The position numbers and the translations under genes are program-made. This document shows, piece by piece, positions 1 through 9,020 of a stretch of DNA of 20,974 bases. The notes below the pieces were generated by a model that worked only from the letters and a program-made list of their open reading frames with translations, did no database searches and was not told the origin of the DNA. How positions within the stretch are numbered: position 1 is the first letter of the stretch; every line of letters starts with the position of its first letter. This DNA is from Echinostoma caproni (lineage: Eukaryota > Platyhelminthes > Trematoda > Plagiorchiida > Echinostomatidae): positions 112,531 through 133,504 of the forward strand of contig UZAN01039604.1 in assembly GCA_900618425.1 (NCBI GenBank). Reading direction: 5' to 3'.

Positions 1-254
1 AGGAACTGCCTTTTGGGTGGACTTCGAAACAACCAATAGGATCAAAGAGTTCGTTGATCGATGGAGTAGGAATCCAGTCTGACATTTTGTTTACTAGTTT
101 GCCGAGCCGAAAGAGGAACCCGCAACGTCATCCTTTTCTTCAATTGCGGACTCAGGCGGAAATATATGACTTGGAGACTATCGAACGTCACACGTTCGTG
201 GACTGGTGCGATGTGGTCATGCTCACCGAACGCGAGGAGAAAGATAAATACTAA
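1..254 (+). CDS. Possible 3' coding fragment, cut by the left edge; product unknown
   Basis: The frame ending at the TAA at 252-254 is open all the way to base 1, giving 84 codons with no upstream stop visible. The protein reads as ordinary soluble sequence: a Leu-Pro-Phe-Gly-Trp near the start, a basic stretch (SRKRNPQRH) in the middle, and a mixed-charge end with ETIERHTFVDWCDVV and a final EREEKDKY. I recognise no family; the LPFGW start is reminiscent of the start of a WW domain, but the rest of that domain is not there. There is no membrane segment or signal peptide. Local composition is somewhat richer in G+C than the following kilobase, which weakly favours coding. It could equally be a chance open frame or an old repeat. 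No splice acceptor can be judged because the sequence begins inside the frame. Confidence 0.25.
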   Translation, partial: ELPFGWTSKQPIGSKSSLIDGVGIQSDILFTSLPSRKRNPQRHPFLQLRTQAEIYDLETIERHTFVDWCDVVMLTEREEKDKY

Positions 255-500
255 ATCGAAATGTACCCAGCAAACGATGCATATTGAAACTTGGACAGTA
301 CGGAGGGTGGGATGTCATCAGTTGGTTCATTGAGGGGATCCATGATTGGAGGTATCCGTTTTCATGGCCAGCATTGTTAGGATGTTGCTGTCTCAGATTG
401 GAGTGGTGTCACCATGAGTCACTCTTTGTAACGGGTCGCGATTTTAGCCTGTCAGCTTGCAGTGCTTGTGCCGACGGGTTTGGCGCCATGATGCCATTCT
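255..500. other. GC-richer stretch, no assignable gene
   Basis: This stretch is visibly richer in G+C than the DNA after 500. It stays open on the plus strand from about 284 to 502 (72 codons, rich in Cys and Trp). I do not recognise the product, and the cysteine/tryptophan content looks more like a non-coding repeat read in frame than a protein. The composition drops abruptly to an AT-rich run (attattatatatatt) at about 507, which may mark the edge of an inserted element. Confidence 0.25.
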
Positions 501-502
501 GA

Positions 503-1695
503 AAATTATTATTATATATATTGATTCCATCAGAACGCATCATAACATGACATGACAAAACAAGCTCGTTTTCATTGTTTCGTAATTATGTCATGACGAA
601 GCAACATATACGAATTATTATGTATTGAAATTAACGAAAGGAGAGGAAATGCAAATGTAATGCTTAATAGTTCGACCCACATAGTTCCCTTTTTGAATGT
701 GGGTTTCTTTAGGAGTTAATTGTCATTGGTCTGTGCATTTGATGCCATTTTCAAGCTCTTTGTACCGTCTCCTGTCGGAAGTATTTTTCTTGGTGTTACC
801 TATCACCATTGGGCGTTTATTAATCAACAAGGTGGACTTGATTTTACGTGCGCATAACTTTCACAAAAGAGAACCATACAACGATCCGGTTAGAATCGAG
901 ATGAATAACATCTACCTGAATTAGTTTGTTTACGCATGCGAAACAAAATCTATGCCTGTCAGTGATTCTCACGCGAAATCAAGAAGAACGTTCGATTGTT
1001 AAAGTTTCACAACGATTGACTTTCTCCTGTCTGCTCGTAATGATTTTTGTTGTTTTATGAGCAAACCGCTAACAACGAAGAAACCCGAATTAGTGGAATT
1101 TATCTTACAGAAATGGTATCTGCAAAACACTTTAGTTGGGACTTTTTTATTAATTGACTATTGGATGTGTTTTAGCAAGCTGTGTTCACTCTCACAGCGC
1201 AAGCTGAGGTAACCCTAATATCGTCGTATACGGATAGACACATTCCTTCTGGCCACCACTTGCCTATCACAGAAAAACCCATCTGATGCCACCATCTCAC
1301 TGGAATATCTTCTCCTTACACGTTCCTGCGAGAAAAGGTCAATTTGGCGCCTTCAGCAGCACTGTGGGGGTAAGCAAAACCAAGTATGCACCATCGGATA
1401 AGCAGTAAAGTGCATCGGGAAAACACGGCCAGTGTTGTGCTATTCAAACGAGAAGAGATAACGCAAGTTCAACAAAAACATTTCAAAAAAGAAACACTCT
1501 GAATTTCCCCGCAAGGGGTTTTCAACGCGGATTTGATTTCACTCCTTCGGTTCAATGGGGCACACGTTGAAACAAACTGTGTGAACACCAATAGTTCGCA
1601 CGCTCCTCAATTACTAACGGTTAAAGCGTGGCAGGTATAGTGGGATTTTACGTCCGATACAGTATATCATTTTCATTGTCCACCTTATCGGCTAT
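503..1695. other. AT-rich stretch with no supported gene
   Basis: I see no long open frame, RNA gene or transposon domain. The only structure is small: a 4-bp stem with a GCAA loop at 1507-1518 (CCCC-GCAA-GGGG), in a slightly GC-richer patch at about 1500-1570. Confidence 0.5.
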
Positions 1696-1701
1696 ATATG
1701 A

Positions 1702-1880
1702 GGCAGTGGTAACCCCGTAGTAACATCACCAAATTATCACCCTGTAGGACTTGTTTTCCAATCCCACCACCACCGTCTGACTTTCCGCATTCTCTGTATG
1801 TGGTGTGGCACTCTACTTTGATTGGCCGCTTCTCGCTCTCTGAAAATTGTATCATGTGTATCCGATAGAAGGAAGTAAAA
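1702..1880 (-). repeat. Dispersed repeat, copy A (inverted relative to copy B)
   Basis: Read on the minus strand, this segment matches two other places in the window (2660-2852 and 15800-15966). Shared blocks in the same order are GATACAATTTTC (1842-1853), GAGAAGCGGCCAATCAAAG (18 of 19 bases as in copy B), a CGGTGGTGGTGGGAT block, GGTGATAATTTGGTGA, and a final block resembling TTACCAC. The similarity continues for about 35 bases upstream of the GATACAATTTTC block when compared with copy B, then fades. Copies differ at many positions and carry small indels, so this is an old family. I cannot name it: no tRNA-like B box, reverse transcriptase or terminal repeat is visible. Minus-strand open frames of 60-67 codons over this segment are by-products of the repeat. 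Confidence 0.7.
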
Positions 1881-1884
1881 ATAT

Positions 1885-2655
1885 ACATGAGAGAAAAAAT
1901 ACCAAAGGCACACGTTCAATCGTGTTACAGTTTACCCATTCCATTCTTGTTCAACTTCGGTCTGAACTAAACTACTGAACTACGAATAAGTTGTGACTAA
2001 GAGGCAGGCCAAAGTCGCGCAGATTTATTTCACTTTGAGCTTTCGTCAAAACACTGGATAAATTACATGCGAAATGAATGCTTCTTTGATCATAGTTTTT
2101 TTTCCCACGTTGATCTATCGGGCCGGTTTTATGCCAGACTATTCGTATTTGATTTATCTCCATGTTATGCACTTTTTCCGTTACACACAGACACTATCGT
2201 TTGGTGTATGGTGTTGTGGTTTTGCGACTTTGTTCTTCATATTTTGTGTGTTGTAGTGAGGTGAACAGGAAAGAACATTGAATCTCGGGTGACCTTTATT
2301 GTCAGAAATATACTTAGTCTGAAGCAATACCAATGCATGCTTGTAACACTCGGTTGGTTGTGGGTTGACCTTTTCTCCAATTTGGACTCGTGATTCAGAT
2401 AATATAGCAAATTATTCACAAAAGAATTGTGGGCGAGTAACCTATAACTGTTGTGAATCGTTTCTACATCAGGAGGGACACACCGGGCACGCGGCCGAAA
2501 CGTAAAAAAGGACTTTTGATTTCGGGACTAAGGTGAACCCTAAAATAATTCCTATCCTGGTGTTCCTCAGGTGAATCAGAACGTGACCATATTCACTATT
2601 GATTATCCAAATATCGATTCGAGCAACTTGGTATGCTCAATCGCGGTCACGGATC
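1885..2655. other. Stretch between the inverted repeat copies, no supported gene
   Basis: Overlapping short open frames on both strands (about 60-66 codons) look like chance. A GC-richer patch at about 2470-2502 (caccgggcacgcggccgaaa) stands out from AT-rich surroundings and ends in GAAACG, but the rest of a hammerhead core is not there. Nothing else is recognisable. Confidence 0.45.
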
Positions 2656-2659
2656 ACGT

Positions 2660-2852
2660 TTTATTAACGTTTATTTCCTTGTAATGAGTATACGAAGATA
2701 CAATTTTCAGGAAGAGGAGAAGCGGCCCATCAAAGGGCTACCATTCAACACTCATAATGGAGAAAGACAGGCGGTGGTGGTGCGATGCAAACAAACGTTT
2801 TCTGGGTTGATAATTGGTGACTTTACCACTGGGCCACCACCACCCATTGCAT
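2660..2852 (+). repeat. Dispersed repeat, copy B
   Basis: This is the plus-strand counterpart of copy A, about 0.8 kb away in inverted orientation. Diagnostic blocks are gatacaattttc (2697-2708), gagaagcggcccatcaaag, ggcggtggtggtg, ggttgataattggtgac, and a terminal ccaccaccacc run ending near 2845. An open frame of 98 codons (2633-2929) runs across it; the related copies do not preserve that frame, so I regard it as accidental. The unit is about 155-190 bases. No target-site duplication is evident. The family is unidentified; a SINE or MITE remnant is possible. Confidence 0.7.
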
Positions 2853-3039
2853 CGTTACCAAAACACTTCAAAATGATGATGATGCGTTCTCAAACGAAGG
2901 GAGGAAAACAAACTGAATTTAAAAATTAAACTGGACCCAATTTTACGAGCAAAGTACCATGAAAAACAAGTCCACAGTTGATACATGAGACCCGAATGCA
3001 TAGATTTGTCCGACAGGCACCGGTTATTATTGAAATTAA

Positions 3040-3226
3040 AAAATACGACCACTGGCGACCGTGTGAAACGCGCAGTTGCGAATTCCAAACTTGGGATGCT
3101 CGCCATAACCCCAACATGTGCCTATGCCTTGGTGAGCTCTACTTATTCAGTGCAGTAGAAAATATCCAACAATGCCAGAGCATTACCAAATGGATGGAAT
3201 TACGTGATAGACCACATGTTGGTTAT
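3040..3226. repeat. Inverted-repeat-bounded, GC-richer block, possible small element
   Basis: An arm at 3105-3120 (ataaccccaacatgtg) is the reverse complement of 3213-3226 (cacatgttggttat) apart from a two-base CC bulge, giving a 14-bp stem around about 92 bases. The DNA from about 3045 to 3130 is richer in G+C than its surroundings. Plus- and minus-strand frames of 63-90 codons cover the region, but none resembles a known protein. It could be a small non-autonomous element or a chance inverted repeat beside an old repeat. Confidence 0.35.
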
Positions 3227-3509
3227 CTACACTGTATTCTAACTTTATGAATCGATAACTGTTAGATACCACGTGGATAAAACATTTATGTTCCGATGAT
3301 CAAAGCCAATGTGATAGACATGTTGGTGTGAAAATTAAAATACTAACCATCAGTTGGACATTTACATTCTTATAAAAACTGAATGTATTTGCCAAACATA
3401 TTTTTCACGCTCAGCGACTGACTTATTTTTCAATTATTCATTTGAAACCTCCGTTTGTGTCCATGAACAAAAATGAATTTGTGTCAATTTATTTTTTTTG
3501 TCCTGCACC

Positions 3510-3860
3510 GATGTACACAGGCTGAACTCTCGTTCAACCGCGAATCTATGTGACATCCGAGTGTTCGGTCGTCGATGAATATCATCCACGCCTCCACCCT
3601 TGCCTCATCCGGGTCTGAGAGAGGTACACGTCCGCTTCGGATCCCCGACTGTGCAACGGCTCCCAGTGGCATAACACGTACGGTGATAGACAGAGAGAGA
3701 CCCGAGGGTGCGAGCCGCGGGGTGTGGTGGGGGGTTGGGGGCCGCTACGGAGGCACATGTAAAACACAACCTTCCCCTAGCGATTCACAGTGCTCGTTGA
3801 GGTACTGGAGGTGAGGCAAAACAACACTTGTGTCCCGGGGTTTCAAACGGCCTCGGTCCG
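3510..3860. repeat. GC-rich block, unidentified, probably an inserted repeat
   Basis: This is the most GC-rich stretch of the window and contrasts sharply with the T-rich DNA before 3500 and the AT-rich DNA after 3880. Open frames exist on both strands at once (plus 3575-3814; minus 3484-3672 and 3582-3767), the usual sign of GC-rich non-coding repeat rather than of one gene. The peptides are rich in Arg, Gly and Ser and match no family I know. A sequence on the minus strand near 3655-3670 (GTTGCACAGTCGGGG) resembles a polymerase III A box, but no convincing B box follows at tRNA spacing. A short CpG-rich promoter region cannot be excluded. Confidence 0.35.
3719..3741 (+). other. G-rich run, possible G-quadruplex
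   Basis: The plus strand has runs of 4, 2, 6 and 5 guanines separated by one to three bases. This can form a two-layer quadruplex with very short loops. It sits inside the GC-rich block. Whether it folds or matters is unknown. Confidence 0.35.
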
Positions 3861-3879
3861 TAATCTCACTCTCACCATC

Positions 3880-4139
3880 GTTTCATATGCAGACTGTGGC
3901 AAGATCCAAAACATATGGGAATTTTGTACGAATGTTAGCATCATTTCCATTATTTTATCACTAACGATTTGTAAGGTTGGAACCAATATATTGTGACACT
4001 GGTCCAAGGAGACCTTATTCCTGTATACACAAACCATACAATAACAAAATGCAACCGGTTGGGAAAAAGAGGAACCATACGACAAAATTTACGCTCTGTC
4101 TATCACAAAAATTATGTTGTCCGGGTGTTGTCGTTTCTG

Positions 4140-4140
<1 letters not shown>
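3880..4140. other. AT-rich stretch before the CAG repeat, no supported gene
   Basis: Two overlapping plus frames (from 3977 and 3993) run through here into the CAG repeat and end just after it, at 4198 and 4202. They are short (69-73 codons), and neither shows a recognisable domain before the homopolymer. No gene is called. Confidence 0.4.

Positions 4141-4185
<45 letters not shown>
4141..4185 (+). repeat. (CAG)15 trinucleotide microsatellite
   Basis: Fifteen uninterrupted CAG units. In the two open plus frames the run would encode poly-Ser or poly-Ala; the third would give poly-Gln. The frames close within 17 bases of the end of the repeat, so there is no good reason to treat it as coding. 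Perfect uninterrupted units suggest it is recent and likely length-polymorphic. Confidence 0.95.
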
Positions 4186-4186
<1 letters not shown>

Positions 4187-4189
4187 GAA

Positions 4190-5020
4190 AATGTCTGATT
4201 GACTGAGTGACAATTTCCGAAATACTGTAATCAGCAGCGTCAAGAATATCTTCTTTTGAGGAACATTTTTCAGTTTGTATAATTCACTTGAATTACTGAA
4301 CCGTGTTATGGATATTCAATTTTAAAGTAAACCATTCTGAAATAGACATAAGAAATTAATGCAAGTGGACGTTTTTCCTTGTTTATGGAACATTTATCGG
4401 ATCCTCCAAATCTGATGCCGAAGTGAATACTTTAAAAAATGCAAAAAAGCAGACGGATTTCAGTTATCCTATTTCTTCACTTTTTTTGGAATTGGTTATC
4501 TAAAACGTTGTTCTGTCACACCATTGGATGGTTACGTAGAAACCAATGAAATATTTGAACAACAAATGGGTTAAGCGGCATTCAAGCAGGACAATCCAGA
4601 CTGAGTGATGTATGTGGTGTTTACCATGGGATGTTATTTCATACCAGAAAGTTAATAAAGGTAATTCTGATTTCTGAAGATTCGGTTTTGAAGGATCACA
4701 ATATACCACCTTGCTTAGCCCAATTATTTTATTTCCTTTTGAAATGTTATCTTGTTTAGTCGCTCGGTTTAAATTAACCAGGAAACTTAAGCAACACATT
4801 TTATGATATGATGTTTTGAGATAACCCAGAGAGAGAGCGCCCACCAAAGAGCTTCTTCGCCCCTTCCATTAATATGAGAATCTACTTCAGTGCTTTAAAA
4901 ATTCAGTGATCCAACATGCTAATTTAAAAGCACTCTATCATGTACCATCTACTTTTAACACCATACACTTTTAGTCGCTCATCAGGTAGCTTCTCGTTTT
5001 CTCGACGAAGTTTGGCAAGT
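4190..5020. other. AT-rich stretch, no supported gene
   Basis: The minus strand is open for 115 codons at 4500-4847. Its product is rich in Leu, Ser, His and aromatic residues with no domain I recognise, and a frame of this length is expected about once by chance in a window of this size and composition. A short GA run (gagagagagc) lies near 4830. Nothing else is seen. Confidence 0.45.
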
Positions 5021-5025
5021 GCAAT

Positions 5026-5764
5026 CGCTTCCTATCTACTTTTCATTGCGGTTTCCCGGAAGTATTCATCAATCTCAAATGGTCTGAAATAATAAATCAG
5101 GTTGTTGCAGATGGAGCTGAGAAAAAATACGTCGATCATTAAATTTCCGTTCACAGGAGATCCAGCAGCTGAAATGGTTAGTACAGTTCTTAGTGCCGCA
5201 GTCAAAACAATCTTCAATGCTGCCAAACTCAGATGCGTGTTCGCACCATCACCCGTCATCTGATGTCGAAACAAGGATAAGTTGCTTATGTTGACCTCGT
5301 CCCTGCTCATCTACCAAGTCAAGTGCACTTGTGGTGCCACTTATATAGACAATACGACAAGGCAACTATCTAAGCACATCAACAAACATCAATCCACGTG
5401 TCTTAGACACGGGGCACTCGGAGATATTTCCAGTTTCGTTGTTGCACACTTGGTCAAAACTGGACATAGGGTGGATACTAATTTGGCTTACACCATCATC
5501 TATCGCGTCCCACAACACAAATCCAAGGGTGTTCGAATTAAAACGCTAGCAACAACCAAGGCAGTCATCATCCGCTTGTTGAAGCCAGAATTGTGTTCTC
5601 AAAAAAAATTGTTCAGGCACTTAAAATTCCCTGGCCCAAAGCGGATAACATCACACATGAGCGCTGCGATGATCCAAATCAATTATCAACGCTTACGTAA
5701 CCCGTTCTTATCTGAACACGAGAACGAGTTACAAATGTGTCGCTACCTCACCCCTTTGTTATAA
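5026..5764 (+). pseudogene. Penelope-like retroelement, 3' fragment with GIY-YIG domain (broken)
   Basis: Penelope-like elements encode a reverse transcriptase followed by a linker and a C-terminal GIY-YIG endonuclease that nicks the target. Only the linker and endonuclease remain. The linker begins in one frame (GFPEVFINLKWSE from 5050, stop at 5140-5142), then continues in the frame of 5141 (FPFTGDPAAEMVSTVLSAAV, then NAAKLRCVF), which is the usual linker pattern. An in-frame TGA at 5261-5263 interrupts it. From 5282 the frame is open for 160 codons. There the GIY position reads LIY (residues 9-11), followed by CTCGATYID (15-23) in place of YIG. The helix Arg (R27) and following His (H36) are kept. 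The position where the catalytic Glu is expected, just before IIRLLKPEL, is Lys (K93). A frameshift, a stop and two lost active-site residues make it a dead copy. The reverse transcriptase is missing upstream, as in common 5' truncation. Confidence 0.8.
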
Positions 5765-5835
5765 TTATTTGTCCTTGACTGTGCTACCCCATTACAACAC
5801 TTTCTCGTTATTTCTAACATAAATGTGATTGTACT

Positions 5836-5872
5836 GGCTTGATAAGGAACTCGTCGAAAACATATGTTCGCC
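5836..5872 (+). ncRNA. Degenerate hammerhead-like fold downstream of the Penelope-like fragment
   Basis: About 75 bases after the element's stop codon the strand reads GGC-TTGATAA-G...C-GAA-AACATATGTT-C-GCC. This follows hammerhead order: a 3-bp stem I (GGC 5836-5838 with GCC 5870-5872), a core TTGATAA in place of CTGANGA (two substitutions), a poor stem II (only about two pairs), GAA (5856-5858), a perfect 10-base palindrome as stem III (5859-5868), and C as the cleavage residue (5869). Hammerheads are known in Penelope-like elements, and their minimal stem III is thought to work as a dimer, which a palindrome fits. The core and stem II are too damaged to expect activity. It may also be coincidence. 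Confidence 0.3.
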
Positions 5873-5879
5873 TAAAACC

Positions 5880-7085
5880 TGTGTTCCAGAAACATAGAAC
5901 TGAGAGATAAAGTTCAGAAGAAATGCTCTTCATCTATATCTACCGATATACACGTATGATACTTTGAAATGAAATATATATTTAAAGTGGGAGTCATATT
6001 TCAAGACCTCCATGAATACCCGTACACGCATTGTGTTTCAGGTTTCGAAGTTTCCAATTAACCAGCTCAATAAAACCCTCTTCAATTGTGCACAATAGAA
6101 TATTCATTGAAAAGTTTGAGTCCACCAGACAGCTCCGGGACGAAGAGAATTGTTTCTTCCAAGAACAACATCATATGGGGGGAAATAAGATTATACAGAA
6201 CGGCAAATCCCATTTGAAACAATTGTTTGGTAATTTTGTGATCGTCTGTTCATCGGTGATTGCCAGTCTGTAAATCGTTTGAAAACTTTTATATTTGAAA
6301 TATTGCATCAATTTATTTACTCGTGGATGGCGTGTGAAACCATCACCCGCTGCTTGAGTCACACAACCTATTCAGAAATGTGATAAGTAGCTCCAAACAC
6401 CATGATTGAAACATTCTGGCAAGCACAACACTTTACAGTTACTTGTTCTAGCTGTCAATTTTCACGAACCGGTGTTACATGGTCACTGGTAAGTGATTAA
6501 GCCGATCCACGTATGTTTTCTCTACACTTTGTAATTTGTCTTTCTAAATGCAAACAACACATATTGTGAATAATATCGCCATCATATTGTATTGTCGCGT
6601 ATTGTGTTATCGTTTAGTTGTTATTCTGTCCAGTTGAGCACCATTTAATTTCCCGTTATACACGTAAATACCACGGCCACGTATGATTGTCGGATGTAAT
6701 AGAATAATATCTGACGATGTGCTCTTGAGAGCCCGCAACCACGGTGAATTTCAATTATATATACTTTCAGAACTCGCAGAATCTCCATATTTTGATTCCA
6801 ACGTGGGTGGTGTCGGCTAATTACAATGGTAAATTTTTTAATCAGAGTTTTTAATAATTTAGGTATTATCTAATGGTCTATTGCATGATCTTATTCAATC
6901 GATGGGGTAAAAATAAAGTCACATGTACTCTGTCACACAGGAATTTTAGTTTTATCTTTTCGTCCAAATTCAACTACCTCTCACATCCGAGAGGTAAGAA
7001 CCGTGTCCCATTTTCTGGCATGCAAACTACAATTTACCACCTTACCTTAAGTTCCTACACGTCTATGCAAAACGCGCAAAACGAT
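5880..7085. other. AT-rich stretch, no supported gene
   Basis: Only short open frames occur (about 63-80 codons at 6031-6273, 6171-6362 on the minus strand, and 6873-7091), with no recognisable domain. The first hundred or so bases may still be the untranslated tail of the Penelope-like element, but I see no clear end such as a poly-A or a target duplication. Confidence 0.45.
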
Positions 7086-7087
7086 CA

Positions 7088-7105
7088 TTGATATTCGAAT
7101 ATCAA
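7088..7105. repeat. 18-base perfect palindrome
   Basis: TTGATATTCGAATATCAA equals its own reverse complement over all 18 bases. It could be a dimeric protein binding site or chance; nothing around it helps to decide. Confidence 0.9.
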
Positions 7106-7642
7106 AACCATTTATCCTGCCTTCAACTGATGGATTTGATGTAATCACAAACAATTTGTAGGCGACACCTCATGTGAAATGCACACTGGTACAGGAAATG
7201 TTAGAAGCGTGTTGAATTTTTTCAGTCACATGATTCTGTCCACGTTCAACGCTTCCTCTACTCCCCGGCCGCCGACGGTCAACTACCATAGGGTACCCCA
7301 TCCCAAACAAACACACAGCAATACGGTATTTTTTAATCACCGATTCGTTATTGACTATTTCTGCAAGTTGCCGTTGTGAATGGATTGCTACTTGGCTCGA
7401 CGTGCAACCCGGATTTGCGCAGGACGGAACGCTTCGTGCTTGGTCGCGGTGATGTGACCTCTAGATGAACGACCGTGCTAATCGCTTTGACAAACGATTT
7501 TGACTACCTCGTTTCCAAACGCACATGTGCCCACCACAGATCCAATTTGTCAGCTCTGGTCAGAGCCAAACCAGGGTTAACGACCACAACAAATAACGTG
7601 AGGGACATGTTTATGTGTGTGCGTGCTTGCGTGTCTAACTTA

Positions 7643-7658
7643 ACACACACACACACAC
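7643..7658 (+). repeat. (AC)8 microsatellite
   Basis: Eight AC units. A TG-rich stretch about 15-30 bases upstream (tgtgtgtgcgtgc) could pair with it as an imperfect hairpin. Confidence 0.9.
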
Positions 7659-8202
7659 ATGTAGACACATGAACGGCTCGGTAGAACCAAACCATTCACT
7701 AAGGGTACGATAGTTGCACGAAACGAGGATTGTGACTAACAATTATTTTTGCCTCACATCTTAAGTGACCCGCAGCCCCGGATTATCTTTGATGGGATTT
7801 CACGATCATAACAGCCTGCGCTCGTAGATAAAAAAAATCGCACTGTGGGTGTTAGAATCGTATCAGGGCATTCGGTTGGTACAACCTAACCGCGATTATC
7901 TACTACTACAGGACTGTTAGGGAATATTAGAAAATACAGCATCTTCCTGATAGACAATTCTAATCTACCATTGAATTTCATTCTTGTTTGATATCTGAAG
8001 TATCCAGTGTTTCTTTTCCCATCATATTGTCATATGTTTGTTGTTAGACCTCAGTGTAACGCCTGGCGTCGCTGGAGTAACCTGTTACAAATTTATACCC
8101 AACCAGATTGACTCTGGCGATGACACAATGCGTTTGTATTACGGTGAAATTATCGTAACCTGTTTTCTATACGGTGGTTTGCGCGTGGATAGAGAGAAAA
8201 AC

Positions 8203-8217
8203 AGATAGATAGATAGA
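8203..8217 (+). repeat. Short (AGAT) tandem repeat
   Basis: Just under four AGAT units directly after an A/G-rich run. Short and of no evident function. Confidence 0.8.
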
Positions 8218-8446
8218 ACTATCACAGATCGATGCATGGCAATATGCGTCATCTAGTGAACAGCAAGCACGAGCTCACTTTATATATGTTTTGTCCAATT
8301 TGGGTGAATTCTACGCACAACCGACAGAAAGCTTAATTTCACCTGTGTTTCTTTACTTGAGAAATCTCATCCTTTCTGACCGGAGACACTCTTCAGTACA
8401 TTGTTTGTATTCTTTACACACCAGATTATATATCTGTTATGCTTAG

Positions 8447-8704
8447 TTCAACCATGCGTATCAAAATCTGTATCTTACGTGTATTCAAAATAGTCGGTTT
8501 TTTCCACCGACCCCGTATTTTTGTTCACACTGTCAAACCGNTTACTCAATCAAAATGGAAACGGTTCCCTTGTCATCTGATTGTTCCCACGTCGGAGATG
8601 GAGCCTCCTTCTATTCTGTATTTATTGATAAGGCTACTAATCATATCAGTAATGAAACGCCGACTCTGTCTGTACGCAGTCGCAAGAGTGCAGAACAAAA
8701 ATAA
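8447..8704 (+). CDS. Weak candidate terminal exon, product unknown
   Basis: After an AG that could act as a splice acceptor (ttatgcttag, ending at 8446) one plus frame stays open for 85 codons to the TAA at 8702-8704. Its only ATG is late (8555), so it would be an exon rather than a complete small gene. The last 49 residues read like an ordinary soluble protein (METVPLSSDCSHVGDG, then SFYSVFIDKATNHIS, then a basic end, RSRKSAEQK). A second plus frame is open over the same bases (8439-8777, 112 codons) and is less protein-like. An unresolved base at 8541 makes one codon uncertain. Frames of this length occur by chance here, the upstream pyrimidine tract is weak, and no homology is recognised. 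Confidence 0.2.
   Translation, partial: FNHAYQNLYLTCIQNSRFFPPTPYFCSHCQTXYSIKMETVPLSSDCSHVGDGASFYSVFIDKATNHISNETPTLSVRSRKSAEQK
8541..8541. other. Unresolved base (N)
   Basis: Single N inside the candidate frame at 8447-8704. A second one is at 14688. Both are assembly or basecalling gaps, not biology. Confidence 0.95.
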
Positions 8705-9020
8705 TCGGGACATTCGTTCACGCATTTGCTGTTACCATGACTACTGTCTGCAAATCATGTCACTCCAAACACAGTAGTTATTATAGTTGTACACATCCGA
8801 AACACGGTTGTTTTTTAACTTTCGTCCAACGTCGCTGATGTTACTTTTTTTATTTGTTTTGTTTTGTTTTTACGCAGCTTCTTAATTGAAGTGCACAATC
8901 CACTTATTTCAGTTTCGCATTATTTGCAGTGCACAAACCCTTAATGGTCTTTGACAAAGCTGGTTTTCTTTACTTCCGTGCCCTTTTTGCAAACGCACTT
9001 GGATTGTGGTATTACCAACA
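8705..9020. other. AT-rich stretch, no supported feature
   Basis: T-rich runs near 8845-8875 (ttttttatttgttttgttttg) and nothing else recognisable. Confidence 0.5.

Larger units (their letters stand above)
7106..8440. other. Stretch with only weak coding hints
   Basis: A good-looking 3' splice site (gaattttttcag) ends at about 7226, followed by a frame open to the TGA at 7377-7379 whose product is rich in Pro, Thr, Asn and His; a GT follows an ...ATACG end at about 7325. This could be a short exon but no homology is visible. A GC-richer piece at 7380-7450 opens with ATG and codes for 25 residues before a stop. The rest is AT-rich with no features apart from the two microsatellites listed separately. 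Confidence 0.3.

Noticed and set aside
2450..2512. GC-rich piece ending in GGCCGAAACG on plus, with CTGATGTAGAAACG on minus, suggestive of a hammerhead
   Set aside because: On neither strand do the core halves occur in the right order with a stem II; kept only as a composition note.
4500..4847. 115-codon minus-strand frame
   Set aside because: Near the chance maximum for this base composition, with no domain, signal peptide or splice context.
4976..4994. CTGATGAG on the minus strand
   Set aside because: The following bases do not form stem II and no GAAA is positioned correctly.
7611..7660. TG-rich then AC-rich run as a possible hairpin RNA
   Set aside because: Simple-repeat pairing is expected from such sequence and says nothing about function.
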